The notes under the pieces are model-generated. The model saw only the letters and a program-made list of their open reading frames with translations, made no database searches and was not told the origin of the DNA. DNA of 10,804 nucleotides from Bacillota bacterium (GTDB lineage Bacteria > Bacillota > Clostridia > Oscillospirales > Acutalibacteraceae). The stretch spans positions 1-10,804 of the forward strand of contig JAUZPX010000066.1 in the NCBI GenBank assembly GCA_030705695.1, read 5' to 3'. The translations under genes and the position numbers were made by a program. Positions 1 through 6,831 of this stretch are shown here, piece by piece (position 1 is the stretch's first letter; each line of letters opens with the position of its first letter).

Positions 1-404
1 AAAATATTTCAATTGCAATAAAAGATATGAAGTTAAGTTATGTTGATCTCCCTGAAATGGCAAGAAGCTTGCAAGTTTTTGAATCGTTCTGTAAAAATGA
101 GAATCTTTCAAATAAAGAGATTGACAGTATTTATCCGTCAAGAGATGAATTTGCAATTGTTTATCGGTTTTTACTTACAAATAATGGCTGGCATTTTTCT
201 CCTGATATGCTTTGCAACCGCATAAACAACAATCAAATTACATATGGTAAGCTAATGATGATTATCGTTTGCATGCAGGAATTAGGTCTAATTAACTTTG
301 AAATGCAAAGTAACCTGGCTAATATTCAAATGCAGGAGCAAAAAGGTAAGGTCGATTTAGAATCGGCATGCTATATACAAAAAATGAAGGAGGTTCTAAA
401 ATAA
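1..404 (+). CDS. recJ: C-terminal end of single-stranded-DNA-specific exonuclease RecJ (5' partial)
   Basis: The frame (first full codon at base 3) is open from the left edge and stops with TAA at 402-404, so only the last ~133 residues of a larger protein are visible. The fragment fits the C-terminal part of Firmicute RecJ, a 5'-3' ssDNA exonuclease of recombinational and mismatch repair. It starts with an OB-fold-like strand ending in KDMKLSYVDL. A helical segment YPSRDEFAIVYRFL follows, then the ITYGKLM...MQELGLINFE stretch typical of RecJ tails, and a closing KVDLESA motif. The catalytic DHH and DHHA1 domains would lie outside the window, so the call rests on tail similarity and on the neighbour, because recJ precedes relA in many Firmicutes. 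The adenine phosphoribosyltransferase gene often found between recJ and relA is absent. The stop overlaps the next ATG by one base (TAATG). The in-frame ATG at 27 is internal and should not be used as the start. Confidence 0.72.
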   Translation, partial: NISIAIKDMKLSYVDLPEMARSLQVFESFCKNENLSNKEIDSIYPSRDEFAIVYRFLLTNNGWHFSPDMLCNRINNNQITYGKLMMIIVCMQELGLINFEMQSNLANIQMQEQKGKVDLESACYIQKMKEVLK

Positions 405-2578
405 TGAAGATTACACAAGCACATTATCAGGATTACGAAGAACTTGTATCTATGCTTCAAAAAAGTGAACACTCCTACAATTTTGAACTTATTGACAAAG
501 CATATAAGCTTGCCTTAGAGGCTCACGGTGACCAAAGACGCGTGTCAGGCGTTCCATATATTTTGCATCCGACATCGGTAGCCTGTATTCTTGCCGACCT
601 TGGAATGGATACGGACTCTATTGTTGCCGCACTGTTGCATGATGTTGTAGAAGACACAGAAGTTACAATTGACGATATTAAAGCTGAATTTGGTAATGAA
701 ATAGCACAGCTTATCGACGGTGTAACAAAGCTCGGTAAAATTCCTTACTCCACTAAAGAAGAGCAGCAATCTGAAAACTTAAGAAAAATGCTCATAGCAA
801 TGGCAGATGACATTCGAGTTATAATTATAAAACTTGCTGACAGACTTCATAATATGCGCACTATTGACTGTATGCGTGAGCAAAAACGCCGTGATAAAGC
901 TCTCGAAAACATGGAGGTCTTTGCTCCGATTGCACATAGACTTGGAATTACTACCGTAAAAGAGGAGCTTGAGGATCTTTCATTGCGCTATCTTGACCCT
1001 GTCGGATACAGTGAAATTGAAGAGGTACTTGCAAGACGAGAAATTGCTTTAGAAAGCTTTGTAGAAAACATTAAAAATATGATTACAGAGCGAACAATTG
1101 AAATAATTCCAAATATTTTTCTTGAAGGTCGAGTAAAGAGCATAAACGGTATTTACAGAAAAACATATATGCAGGGTAAGACTATTGACCAGATTTTTGA
1201 TATAGTTGCCGTTAGGGTTATTGTCGATACGATTATTGATTGTTACAATGTTTTAGGAATCATTCACGATATTTTTCAACCGCTGCCAAACCGTTTTAAG
1301 GACTATATTTCCACGCCAAAGAATAATATGTATCAATCGTTGCACACAACTGTAATTGATAAAACTGGTATTCCATTTGAAGTGCAAATTCGCACTTGGG
1401 AAATGCATCACACTGCAGAATACGGAATCGCAGCTCATTGGAAATATAAGCTTGGTATTGATAAAAACAACCGTAATTTTGAAGAACGCCTTAAATGGAT
1501 ACGCAATATACTTGAAAATGAAGATGCCACTGATCTTGTTCGCAATATAAAATCCGACTTATCTGACGATGAAGTATACGTCTTTACTCCAAAAGGCGAT
1601 GTGATTAATTTACCCAAAGGTTCAACCGTAATCGATATGGCATATGCCATTCATAGCGCTATCGGAAACAGAATGATTGGCGCAAAGGTTGATAAAAGAA
1701 TTGTACCGATTGATTATAAAGTAAAAACTGGCGAAATAATCGAGATTATTACAACTAAAGAAGAGACTCAAGGTCCAAAGCGTGATTGGCTGAAAATTGT
1801 TCGGACAAGCGAAGCAAGGAACAAAATCAGACAGTGGTTCAAAAAAGAAAAGCGTGAAGAGAATATTATTGAAGGAAAATCGGAGCTTGAACGTGAGTTG
1901 CGAAGAATTTCTGTGCGCCTTGATGAAAAAGATTTCTTTGAAATGTTTTCATTCATACTCAAGAAACAGCACTGCAACAATATGGAAGACTTCTATGCTG
2001 CTATTGGTTACGGAGGAATTCAGCTTTGGCGAATTATGCCAAGAATCAAAGAAGAATTTCAAAAGAAAACAGCACCAGCTGAAGAAATCCTTACGCAAAT
2101 AAACGATGTTCATAAAAGTAAAAAAATCGGAAACGGTGTTATTGTTGAAGGTATTGATGACGTATTAATTAAATTCTCAAAATGTTGCAATCCGCTTCCC
2201 GGCGATGATATTATCGGATTTATCACAAGAGGATACGGAGTTTCTATTCATAAAAGAAAATGCAACAATGTACCAAAAGACTTATCTACTGCAGAGGAAC
2301 CTGAACGTTGGGTTCACGCACATTGGGAAGGCGATATCAAAGACCAATTCCAATCAACGCTTGAAATCGTAGCTATTGACCGTAATGGGCTTCTTGCAGA
2401 TATTACTAATCAGCTATTTTCAATGCATATATTTGTACAAGCACTTAATTATAGGGAAATTAAAAATAATCGCGCCGTAGTAAACATATCAATAACCGTT
2501 AACGACTTGGAGCATCTTAAATTTGTAATGTCAAGGCTTCAAAATGTAAACGGTATTGTTTCAATCGGCCGCTCATAA
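404..2578 (+). CDS. relA: Bifunctional (p)ppGpp synthetase/hydrolase, long RSH type
   Basis: Cytosolic stringent-response enzyme that makes (p)ppGpp from ATP and GDP/GTP on starved ribosomes and also hydrolyses it. The start is ATG 404, ten bases after AAGGAGG (387-393); an earlier in-frame ATG at 368 has no such site. The product is 724 aa, normal for long RSH proteins (about 730). The order is complete: an HD hydrolase domain (~25-180, with H55, H79-D80 and D146 of LADRLHN); a synthetase domain (~240-350, with D266, the RFKD motif 297-300, YQSLHTT 310-316 and E326 in FEVQIRT); TGS (~390-450); a helical linker; a Cys-rich zinc-finger-like segment (KCCNPLPGD 593-601, HKRKC 616-620); and a C-terminal ACT domain (~652-724). 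Both active sites look intact. RFKD is the RXKD form associated with bifunctional Rel rather than the EXDD of monofunctional RelA. It sits between recJ and dtd with almost no spacing, so it is probably transcribed from an upstream operon promoter. Confidence 0.97.
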   Translation: MKITQAHYQDYEELVSMLQKSEHSYNFELIDKAYKLALEAHGDQRRVSGVPYILHPTSVACILADLGMDTDSIVAALLHDVVEDTEVTIDDIKAEFGNEIAQLIDGVTKLGKIPYSTKEEQQSENLRKMLIAMADDIRVIIIKLADRLHNMRTIDCMREQKRRDKALENMEVFAPIAHRLGITTVKEELEDLSLRYLDPVGYSEIEEVLARREIALESFVENIKNMITERTIEIIPNIFLEGRVKSINGIYRKTYMQGKTIDQIFDIVAVRVIVDTIIDCYNVLGIIHDIFQPLPNRFKDYISTPKNNMYQSLHTTVIDKTGIPFEVQIRTWEMHHTAEYGIAAHWKYKLGIDKNNRNFEERLKWIRNILENEDATDLVRNIKSDLSDDEVYVFTPKGDVINLPKGSTVIDMAYAIHSAIGNRMIGAKVDKRIVPIDYKVKTGEIIEIITTKEETQGPKRDWLKIVRTSEARNKIRQWFKKEKREENIIEGKSELERELRRISVRLDEKDFFEMFSFILKKQHCNNMEDFYAAIGYGGIQLWRIMPRIKEEFQKKTAPAEEILTQINDVHKSKKIGNGVIVEGIDDVLIKFSKCCNPLPGDDIIGFITRGYGVSIHKRKCNNVPKDLSTAEEPERWVHAHWEGDIKDQFQSTLEIVAIDRNGLLADITNQLFSMHIFVQALNYREIKNNRAVVNISITVNDLEHLKFVMSRLQNVNGIVSIGRS

Positions 2579-2598
2579 ATTTAAGGGGGCGTATTGTT

Positions 2599-3057
2599 CT
2601 GAAAGCAATTATTCAGCGTGTTTCAAAAGCAAGTGTTACTGTTGAAGAGAAAATCATCGGGGAAATTGGTAAAGGTTTTTTAATTTTATTAGGTGTTGAA
2701 AGCGATGATACCGCCAAAGATGCCGATATTCTAGCTTCTAAAATCGTACAAATGCGAATATTCACCGATTCAAACGATAAAATGAATCTTTCTCTTTTTG
2801 ATATTGACGGCGAAATACTTGTTGTATCTAATTTCACTCTTTGTGCTGATTGCAAAAAGGGGAGACGACCATCGTTTATTAATGCTGCCGCACCGACAGA
2901 AGCCGAACGTCTATATGAGTATTTTTGTGCAGAGCTTAAACAAAACGATATAAAAAAAGTAGAGCGTGGAGCTTTTGGAGCTGATATGGCAGTTTCACTT
3001 ATAAACGACGGACCTGTTACAATCATATTGGATTCAAAGGATTTGGGGAATTTATGA
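2599..3057 (+). CDS. dtd: D-aminoacyl-tRNA deacylase (DTD), CTG start
   Basis: Homodimeric cytosolic enzyme that hydrolyses D-aminoacyl- (and glycyl-) mischarged tRNA, keeping D-residues out of proteins. The 152-aa product matches the family along its whole length: N-terminal MKAIIQRVSKASVTV, the SNFTL signature at 77-81 (usually SQFTL), GRRPSF at 88-93 and NDGPVT at 136-141, the cross-subunit Gly-Pro motif of the active site. The first in-frame ATG (2752) would remove the first third of the fold. The homology start coincides with CTG at 2599-2601, nine bases after a purine-rich AAGGGGG (2583-2589). No ATG, GTG or TTG occurs in this frame between that site and 2599, so CTG initiation is inferred. 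The gene begins 20 bases after relA and its stop overlaps the next start (ATGA, 4 bases), which suggests translational coupling. Identity of the enzyme is certain; only the start codon is unusual. Confidence 0.94.
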   Translation: MKAIIQRVSKASVTVEEKIIGEIGKGFLILLGVESDDTAKDADILASKIVQMRIFTDSNDKMNLSLFDIDGEILVVSNFTLCADCKKGRRPSFINAAAPTEAERLYEYFCAELKQNDIKKVERGAFGADMAVSLINDGPVTIILDSKDLGNL

Positions 3058-3695
3058 TAGTAAATACATATGTTGTCAGCGATATGGAAACAAAATGCTA
3101 TTTGCTTTTTGATGAAAAGAGCGGAGAAATGGCGGTTGTTGACCCAGGTGGTTATTCAGATGCATTACTTAACGAGATAGAAAAAAACGGTAAAAATCTT
3201 AAATATATACTACTAACTCACGGACATTTTGACCATATCGGTATTGCAAGTGAATTAAAAAGCAAATACAATGCTAAAATAGTTTGCAATAAAGCAGAAA
3301 ATGAATTAATAAAATCAGAATTAATGAATCTTTCGAAGTTTTTCGGTAAAATGAAAGAAACAGTTATTCCAGATATACTTTTAAACGCAAATGATATCGT
3401 TTTGCTTGGATCAACTAAAATTAAAATTATTAGTACTCCTGGGCATACTGTCGGTAGTTCATGCTATTTAGCAGAGAACATTTTGTTTTCTGGTGATACC
3501 ATTATGAAAGAAACAATTGGGCGAACCGATTTCCCAACAGGAGATTATCATCAGATGATGAACTCCGTTAAAAAAATTGCTGCTATGCCTGATGAATTAA
3601 ATATTTATCCTGGACATGGAGAAAAATCGATACTGCAACATGAAAAGAAATATAATCAGTATTTCGAGCAGAGGGACAATGAACATATATATTGA
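3054..3695 (+). CDS. MBL-fold metallohydrolase, glyoxalase II-like (YqgX/YcbL type)
   Basis: A 213-aa metallo-beta-lactamase-fold protein, probably a cytosolic di-metal thioester hydrolase of the small glyoxalase-II-like group. All metal ligands are visible: THGHFDHIG at 55-63 gives H56, H58, D60 and H61. H131 lies in STPGHTVGS, D148 in LFSGDTI and H188 in YPGHGE. The GRTDFPTGD stretch (156-164) is also typical of this subgroup. The length is that of the short forms that lack the C-terminal substrate-binding helices of classical glyoxalase II, so the real substrate is unknown. The start is ATG 3054 in an ATGA overlap with dtd. The preceding TTTGGGGAA is only a moderate ribosome binding site, which fits coupling to dtd. 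Neighbours on both sides show that this gene belongs to the relA-dtd operon, as in other Clostridia. The fold assignment is secure; the substrate cannot be read from the sequence. Confidence 0.92.
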   Translation: MIVNTYVVSDMETKCYLLFDEKSGEMAVVDPGGYSDALLNEIEKNGKNLKYILLTHGHFDHIGIASELKSKYNAKIVCNKAENELIKSELMNLSKFFGKMKETVIPDILLNANDIVLLGSTKIKIISTPGHTVGSSCYLAENILFSGDTIMKETIGRTDFPTGDYHQMMNSVKKIAAMPDELNIYPGHGEKSILQHEKKYNQYFEQRDNEHIY

Positions 3696-5148
3696 AAACC
3701 ATGAATTTCACTATGAACTTGAGAATCTTACAAGAATATTTTTACCTAATGACAAAATTACAGTACATAAAAATGCTGTTGAATTTGAAAAACCGTTTAT
3801 AAAAGCAATTAGAACAATAGGTAACAAAAATTCAGAACTAATTGTTGAGGTTTATTTTGATGATTTTGATAAATCGGAAAAAATAATAATTACAAATAAC
3901 ATCCCTGATTATGAAAACGAATGTGAACGTCAATTTGCAGTAATGATTTTCAAGCTTTTACAAGAATATACAGGAGTTAATCCTCCATGGGGAATTCTTA
4001 CTGGTGTTCGTCCGATTAAGTTGTTTCGCAATTTAAAAAATCAAATCGGAACAGAAGAAACTGAAAGATACTTTAAAGAAAAATTGCTTGTTTCTGATAA
4101 AAAAACAGCATTAAGCAAAGAAACCGAAAAAAATGAAAGTAAAATCATAGAGCTTTCAAAGAAAGATTCGTTCAGCTTGTATGTTTCGGTTCCATTTTGT
4201 CCATCAAGATGTGCTTATTGCTCGTTTGTTTCACAATCAGTCGAAAAAACAAAGCATCTTATGGAGCCTTATACAGATCTACTCTGCAAAGAAATTGCAA
4301 AAACCGCAGGAATTGCAACAAAAGTAAATCTTAAGTTGGAATCTGTTTATATCGGCGGTGGAACTCCGACAGCACTTACTCCTACTCAGCTTAATAAAAT
4401 AATTAAAGCAATTTCAAAAGATTTTAACTTATCTGATTGCAGAGAATTCACAGTCGAAGCAGGACGGCCAGATACCGTTAACGATGAAATGCTTATTATG
4501 CTGCACGAAAACGGTATTGACAGAATCAGCATAAATCCTCAGACATTAAACGATACAGTTCTTGAAAATATCGGAAGACGTCACACTGCAAGACAGAGCA
4601 TCGAGGCTTTTGAGCTTGCAAGAAAACATGGTTTTACACATGTAAATATGGATTTAATAGTAGGACTCCCGGGTGATTCATTTGAAAGTTTTCAAAATAC
4701 GCTTAATCAAATTTGTAACCTAGAGCCTGAAAGCATTACAATTCATACACTTGCAAAAAAGCGTTCAGCAGAACTGACAGCTTCTAAATTGGAGATACTT
4801 CGCAAAGATTCACAAACTGCTGATGAAATGATGGCTTTTGCGCAAGATAAGCTTAAAAATATGTATATTCCGTATTATTTATACCGTCAGTCAAGAATGG
4901 TTGGTAATCTTGAAAACATTGGATTCAGCAAGCCTGGGTTTGAATCTTTTTATAATATCTTTGTAATGGATGAAACGCATACTATTCTTGCATGTGGGGC
5001 AGGCGGCGTAACAAAATTAAAAGAATTTGGCACGTCCCGTTTAGAACGCATATTTAATTTTAAATATCCATATGAATATATATCAAGGTTTGACGAGATA
5101 CAAAATCGCAAATCAGGTATTATGGACTTTTACAAAAATATTATGTAA
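3679..5148 (+). CDS. hemZ: HemZ-type radical SAM protein (coproporphyrinogen dehydrogenase family)
   Basis: A 489-aa radical-SAM enzyme of the HemZ branch of the HemN/HemW superfamily. Family annotation is oxygen-independent oxidation of coproporphyrinogen III to protoporphyrinogen IX, but the physiological role of HemZ is less well established than that of HemN. An N-terminal HemZ-specific region (~1-165) includes the NPPWGILTGVRPIKL block (101-115). The cluster-binding motif CPSRCAYC (C174, C178, C181) follows, then GGGTPTAL (226-233, SAM contact), VEAGRPD (259-265), DRISINPQT (281-289) and NMDLIVGLPGD (323-333). The C-terminal region holds YYLYRQ and CGAGGVTKL. The start is ATG 3679, which matches the family N terminus; its GAGGG site is only 3 bases away, so reinitiation after the upstream gene is likely, as the two genes overlap by 17 bases. 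An in-frame ATG at 3616 would give an implausible 21-residue extension inside the upstream gene. hemZ is the last gene of the conserved operon here. Confidence 0.93.
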   Translation: MNIYIENHEFHYELENLTRIFLPNDKITVHKNAVEFEKPFIKAIRTIGNKNSELIVEVYFDDFDKSEKIIITNNIPDYENECERQFAVMIFKLLQEYTGVNPPWGILTGVRPIKLFRNLKNQIGTEETERYFKEKLLVSDKKTALSKETEKNESKIIELSKKDSFSLYVSVPFCPSRCAYCSFVSQSVEKTKHLMEPYTDLLCKEIAKTAGIATKVNLKLESVYIGGGTPTALTPTQLNKIIKAISKDFNLSDCREFTVEAGRPDTVNDEMLIMLHENGIDRISINPQTLNDTVLENIGRRHTARQSIEAFELARKHGFTHVNMDLIVGLPGDSFESFQNTLNQICNLEPESITIHTLAKKRSAELTASKLEILRKDSQTADEMMAFAQDKLKNMYIPYYLYRQSRMVGNLENIGFSKPGFESFYNIFVMDETHTILACGAGGVTKLKEFGTSRLERIFNFKYPYEYISRFDEIQNRKSGIMDFYKNIM

Positions 5149-5152
5149 GAGC

Positions 5153-5169
5153 TTTATAATAATTATAAA
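5153..5169 (+). terminator. AT-only inverted repeat after hemZ, weak terminator candidate
   Basis: A perfect 7-bp inverted repeat (TTTATAA / TTATAAA) with a 3-base loop begins five bases after the hemZ stop and is followed by a T-rich stretch (TTAATTTCTTT). The stem has no G or C, so it would be a weak terminator. Its position at the end of a long operon is the main argument. It may be chance in such AT-rich DNA. Confidence 0.3.
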
Positions 5170-5209
5170 TTAATTTCTTTAAATATTTCTATTTGTTATC
5201 ACTAAATAA

Positions 5210-5238
5210 TTGACAATATTTTAATATAATGATATATT
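5210..5238 (+). promoter_or_regulatory. Sigma-A-type promoter for the polysaccharide deacetylase gene
   Basis: A perfect -35 hexamer TTGACA (5210-5215) is followed after 17 bases by TATATT (5233-5238). A TATAAT at 5225-5230 is too close to the -35 to pair with it. Transcription would start near 5245, leaving a leader of about 75 nt before the TTG start at 5320. The leader contains an isolated 8-bp palindrome CACGCGTG (5258-5265) but no riboswitch I recognise. The promoter implies that the deacetylase is transcribed independently of the hemZ operon. Confidence 0.72.
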
Positions 5239-5319
5239 AAAATGCAGTCGTTAAATTCACGCGTGTATGGGTATTATACTCACTGATGCAATTTGGAATT
5301 TTAAAAGAGGTTTTAAATT

Positions 5320-6291
5320 TTGATTAATTATATTGCTAAAAAAGTTTATACAACTTCTAAATCATTTAAAAATAGAATATATAATCATTTTGATACTCCT
5401 GTGTTGGTTTTAGCGTATCATAGGGTAGCTAATTTAGAAAATGATATTTTTAAAAATGCTGTTACTCCTCAAACTTTTTTTAATCAAATGAAATATTTAA
5501 GAGATAATTATAATATTTTACGGTTTGAAGATGATTGGGCAAATAAAGAAAAAAAATCAATCGTAATTACATTTGATGATGGTTATGAAGATAATTATAC
5601 TGAGATGTTGCCGATAATTGAAAAACTGCAAATTCCTGTAGTTGTTTTTGTAAGTACTGCAAATATTGAAACTGAAAGTGATAATTGGGATTATGAACTT
5701 GAAAATATAGTTATGCATGGTAATTTACCAATTAATATTCATATTCATAGCAATATAATTAATAAAAAATGGGAAATAAACACTTCTATTGATAGAAATA
5801 ATTTTTTCAAAGAAATTCACTCAATTTTAGTTGAAAAAGGAAATTATGAATATAAAAATATAATTTTCGAACAAATTAAATCACAAGTGCAATATATTAA
5901 TCCTGGAAAAAATATAAATAAAATTATGAATAAACAGCAGTTAAAAAAACTATCAATGAGTAAGTATATAACAGTTGGAACACATTCGGTTAATCATTTG
6001 TCATTACCGACATTAACATATGAACAGCAATATAAAGAAATAACTGATTCAAAGAATTATATTCAAAAGATAATTGATAAGGATGTTAATCTAATTTCGT
6101 ATCCATTCAATATGTATAATGATGATACTCTTGATATTGTTAAAAAATGCAATTTTAAAAAAGGGGCTGCTGGATTACCTGGTGCATGGCATGAAAATAG
6201 AAATAATTCATTTACAATCCCTAGAAATAGTGTTGTGAATGAAGATATGGATAAGTTTATTAAACGAATACATAATTATTGGACAAAATAA
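5320..6291 (+). CDS. Polysaccharide deacetylase (NodB/CE4 family), AT-rich, probably acquired
   Basis: A 323-aa protein with a NodB-homology domain, expected to remove N-acetyl groups from a cell-surface or lipid-linked glycan. The sequence shows LAYHRV (31-36), motif 1 TFDDGYEDNY (84-93, with D86-D87), the strand VVVFVSTANI (107-116), an ~80-residue insert after NWDYELE as in deacetylases of surface-glycan clusters, motif 2 HSVNH (H222, H226), YPFN (261-264) and PRNSV (301-305). The catalytic Asp and metal-binding Asp and His residues are present; the Arg and Gly of the usual RxPYG-like motif 3 are not. The start is TTG 5320, nine bases after AGAGG (5306-5310). I see no clear signal peptide or membrane helix, so a cytoplasmic or membrane-peripheral site is possible. 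Base composition differs from the neighbours: 12 of 60 bases are G or C at 5701-5760, against 21 of 60 at 4621-4680 in hemZ. No glycan gene is adjacent except the flippase two genes on. The substrate is unknown. Confidence 0.88.
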   Translation: MINYIAKKVYTTSKSFKNRIYNHFDTPVLVLAYHRVANLENDIFKNAVTPQTFFNQMKYLRDNYNILRFEDDWANKEKKSIVITFDDGYEDNYTEMLPIIEKLQIPVVVFVSTANIETESDNWDYELENIVMHGNLPINIHIHSNIINKKWEINTSIDRNNFFKEIHSILVEKGNYEYKNIIFEQIKSQVQYINPGKNINKIMNKQQLKKLSMSKYITVGTHSVNHLSLPTLTYEQQYKEITDSKNYIQKIIDKDVNLISYPFNMYNDDTLDIVKKCNFKKGAAGLPGAWHENRNNSFTIPRNSVVNEDMDKFIKRIHNYWTK

Positions 6292-6360
6292 AGATTTATA
6301 ATTTATTTGTAAAATGAAAAGCAAAATTAATACAATTATATCATGAGTTTCGAAAATATT

Positions 6361-6411
6361 GCATAATTAGTGCAAGCAAATTAATCAATTGAATTTGTTA
6401 CCTAATTATGC
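6361..6411. repeat. Long imperfect inverted repeat across the zinc-ribbon promoter
   Basis: GCATAATTAG (6361-6370) and CTAATTATGC (6402-6411) are perfect 10-bp inverted arms. Inside them CAAATT (6377-6382) and AATTTG (6392-6397) form a second nested pair around a 9-base centre. Outside, AATATT occurs at 6355-6360 and again at 6415-6420, so the symmetry continues with a 3-base bulge. The dyad includes the -35 hexamer and ends directly before the -10 hexamer of the next promoter, so it could be an operator. In a read-through transcript from the deacetylase it would fold into a hairpin followed by an A/T tract ending in five T residues (6419-6423), so it could also act as that gene's terminator. 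The symmetry is directly visible; either function is inference. Confidence 0.6.
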
Positions 6412-6417
6412 TATAAT
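6389..6417 (+). promoter_or_regulatory. Extended -10 sigma-A-type promoter for the zinc-ribbon/flippase operon
   Basis: TTGAAT (6389-6394), a 17-base spacer and a consensus TATAAT (6412-6417) preceded by TG one base upstream (extended -10, TGCTATAAT). Transcription would start near 6424, about 30 bases before the ATG at 6454. This is the best promoter in the window and probably drives the zinc-ribbon gene, the flippase and perhaps mazG and beyond. It lies within the inverted repeat at 6361-6411. Confidence 0.75.
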
Positions 6418-6453
6418 ATTTTTACAAAATAATAGCAACAAGGAGATTTAATT

Positions 6454-6816
6454 ATGAGTATATTTGAAGACGTATTTACAAATGCGAAAAATACCGCAGA
6501 TGTTGCATGTAAAAAAGCAGAAAATTTATATGATAAATCAAAATTGAAATTTACAGCTCATGGACTCGAAAGTGAAATTAATAAAAAATTGGCTCTGCTT
6601 GGTGAGTTAGTGTATGAAGAGTTAAAGGTCAAAGAAGATAATCCCGAAAAAATGCAGGAATTACTTGACCAAATTAAAGATTTGTACGAGCAATTGGATT
6701 CCGTAAATAAGTTGATTTCCACAACAAGCAGCAAGGTTATTTGCAGTGAATGCAATCACGAAAATCCAAAAGACTCTCAATTTTGCAATTGGTGCGGTAC
6801 AAAGCTTTCAGATTAA
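6454..6816 (+). CDS. Small helical zinc-ribbon protein of unknown function
   Basis: A 120-aa protein with ATG at 6454, seven bases after AAGGAGA (6440-6446). Residues ~1-93 are rich in Lys, Glu, Leu and Ala with no Pro except P64. They read as two long amphipathic helices, possibly coiled coil (~10-60 and ~64-92). The C terminus is a treble-clef/zinc-ribbon element: CSEC (C97, C100) and CNWC (C111, C114) separated by ten residues, in the common arrangement CxxC-N10-CxxCG. I see no signal peptide or membrane segment, so it is probably cytosolic. Proteins of this layout are widespread in Clostridia as unnamed zinc-ribbon proteins. The helices suggest oligomerisation or partner binding rather than catalysis. 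It is the first gene after a strong promoter and its stop lies only 15 bases before the flippase start, with the flippase ribosome binding site overlapping the stop. Coexpression with the flippase is therefore likely, but no function follows from that. Confidence 0.85.
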   Translation: MSIFEDVFTNAKNTADVACKKAENLYDKSKLKFTAHGLESEINKKLALLGELVYEELKVKEDNPEKMQELLDQIKDLYEQLDSVNKLISTTSSKVICSECNHENPKDSQFCNWCGTKLSD

Positions 6817-6831
6817 GGTGGTTTTCAATTC

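Noticed and set aside
368..403. Longer relA start at ATG 368
   Set aside because: It adds 12 residues translated through the AAGGAGG site itself; ATG 404 has ideal spacing and matches the family N terminus.
2613..3026. A 137-codon open frame on the - strand opposite dtd
   Set aside because: It lies fully opposite a gene with complete family motifs, has no ribosome binding site of note and resembles no known protein; it is a by-product of the codon pattern on the other strand.
6307..6336. Second promoter-like pair TTGTAA / TACAAT in the spacer after the deacetylase
   Set aside because: Poor -35, 18-base spacing and more than 115 bases from the next gene; the TTGAAT/TATAAT pair downstream is far better.
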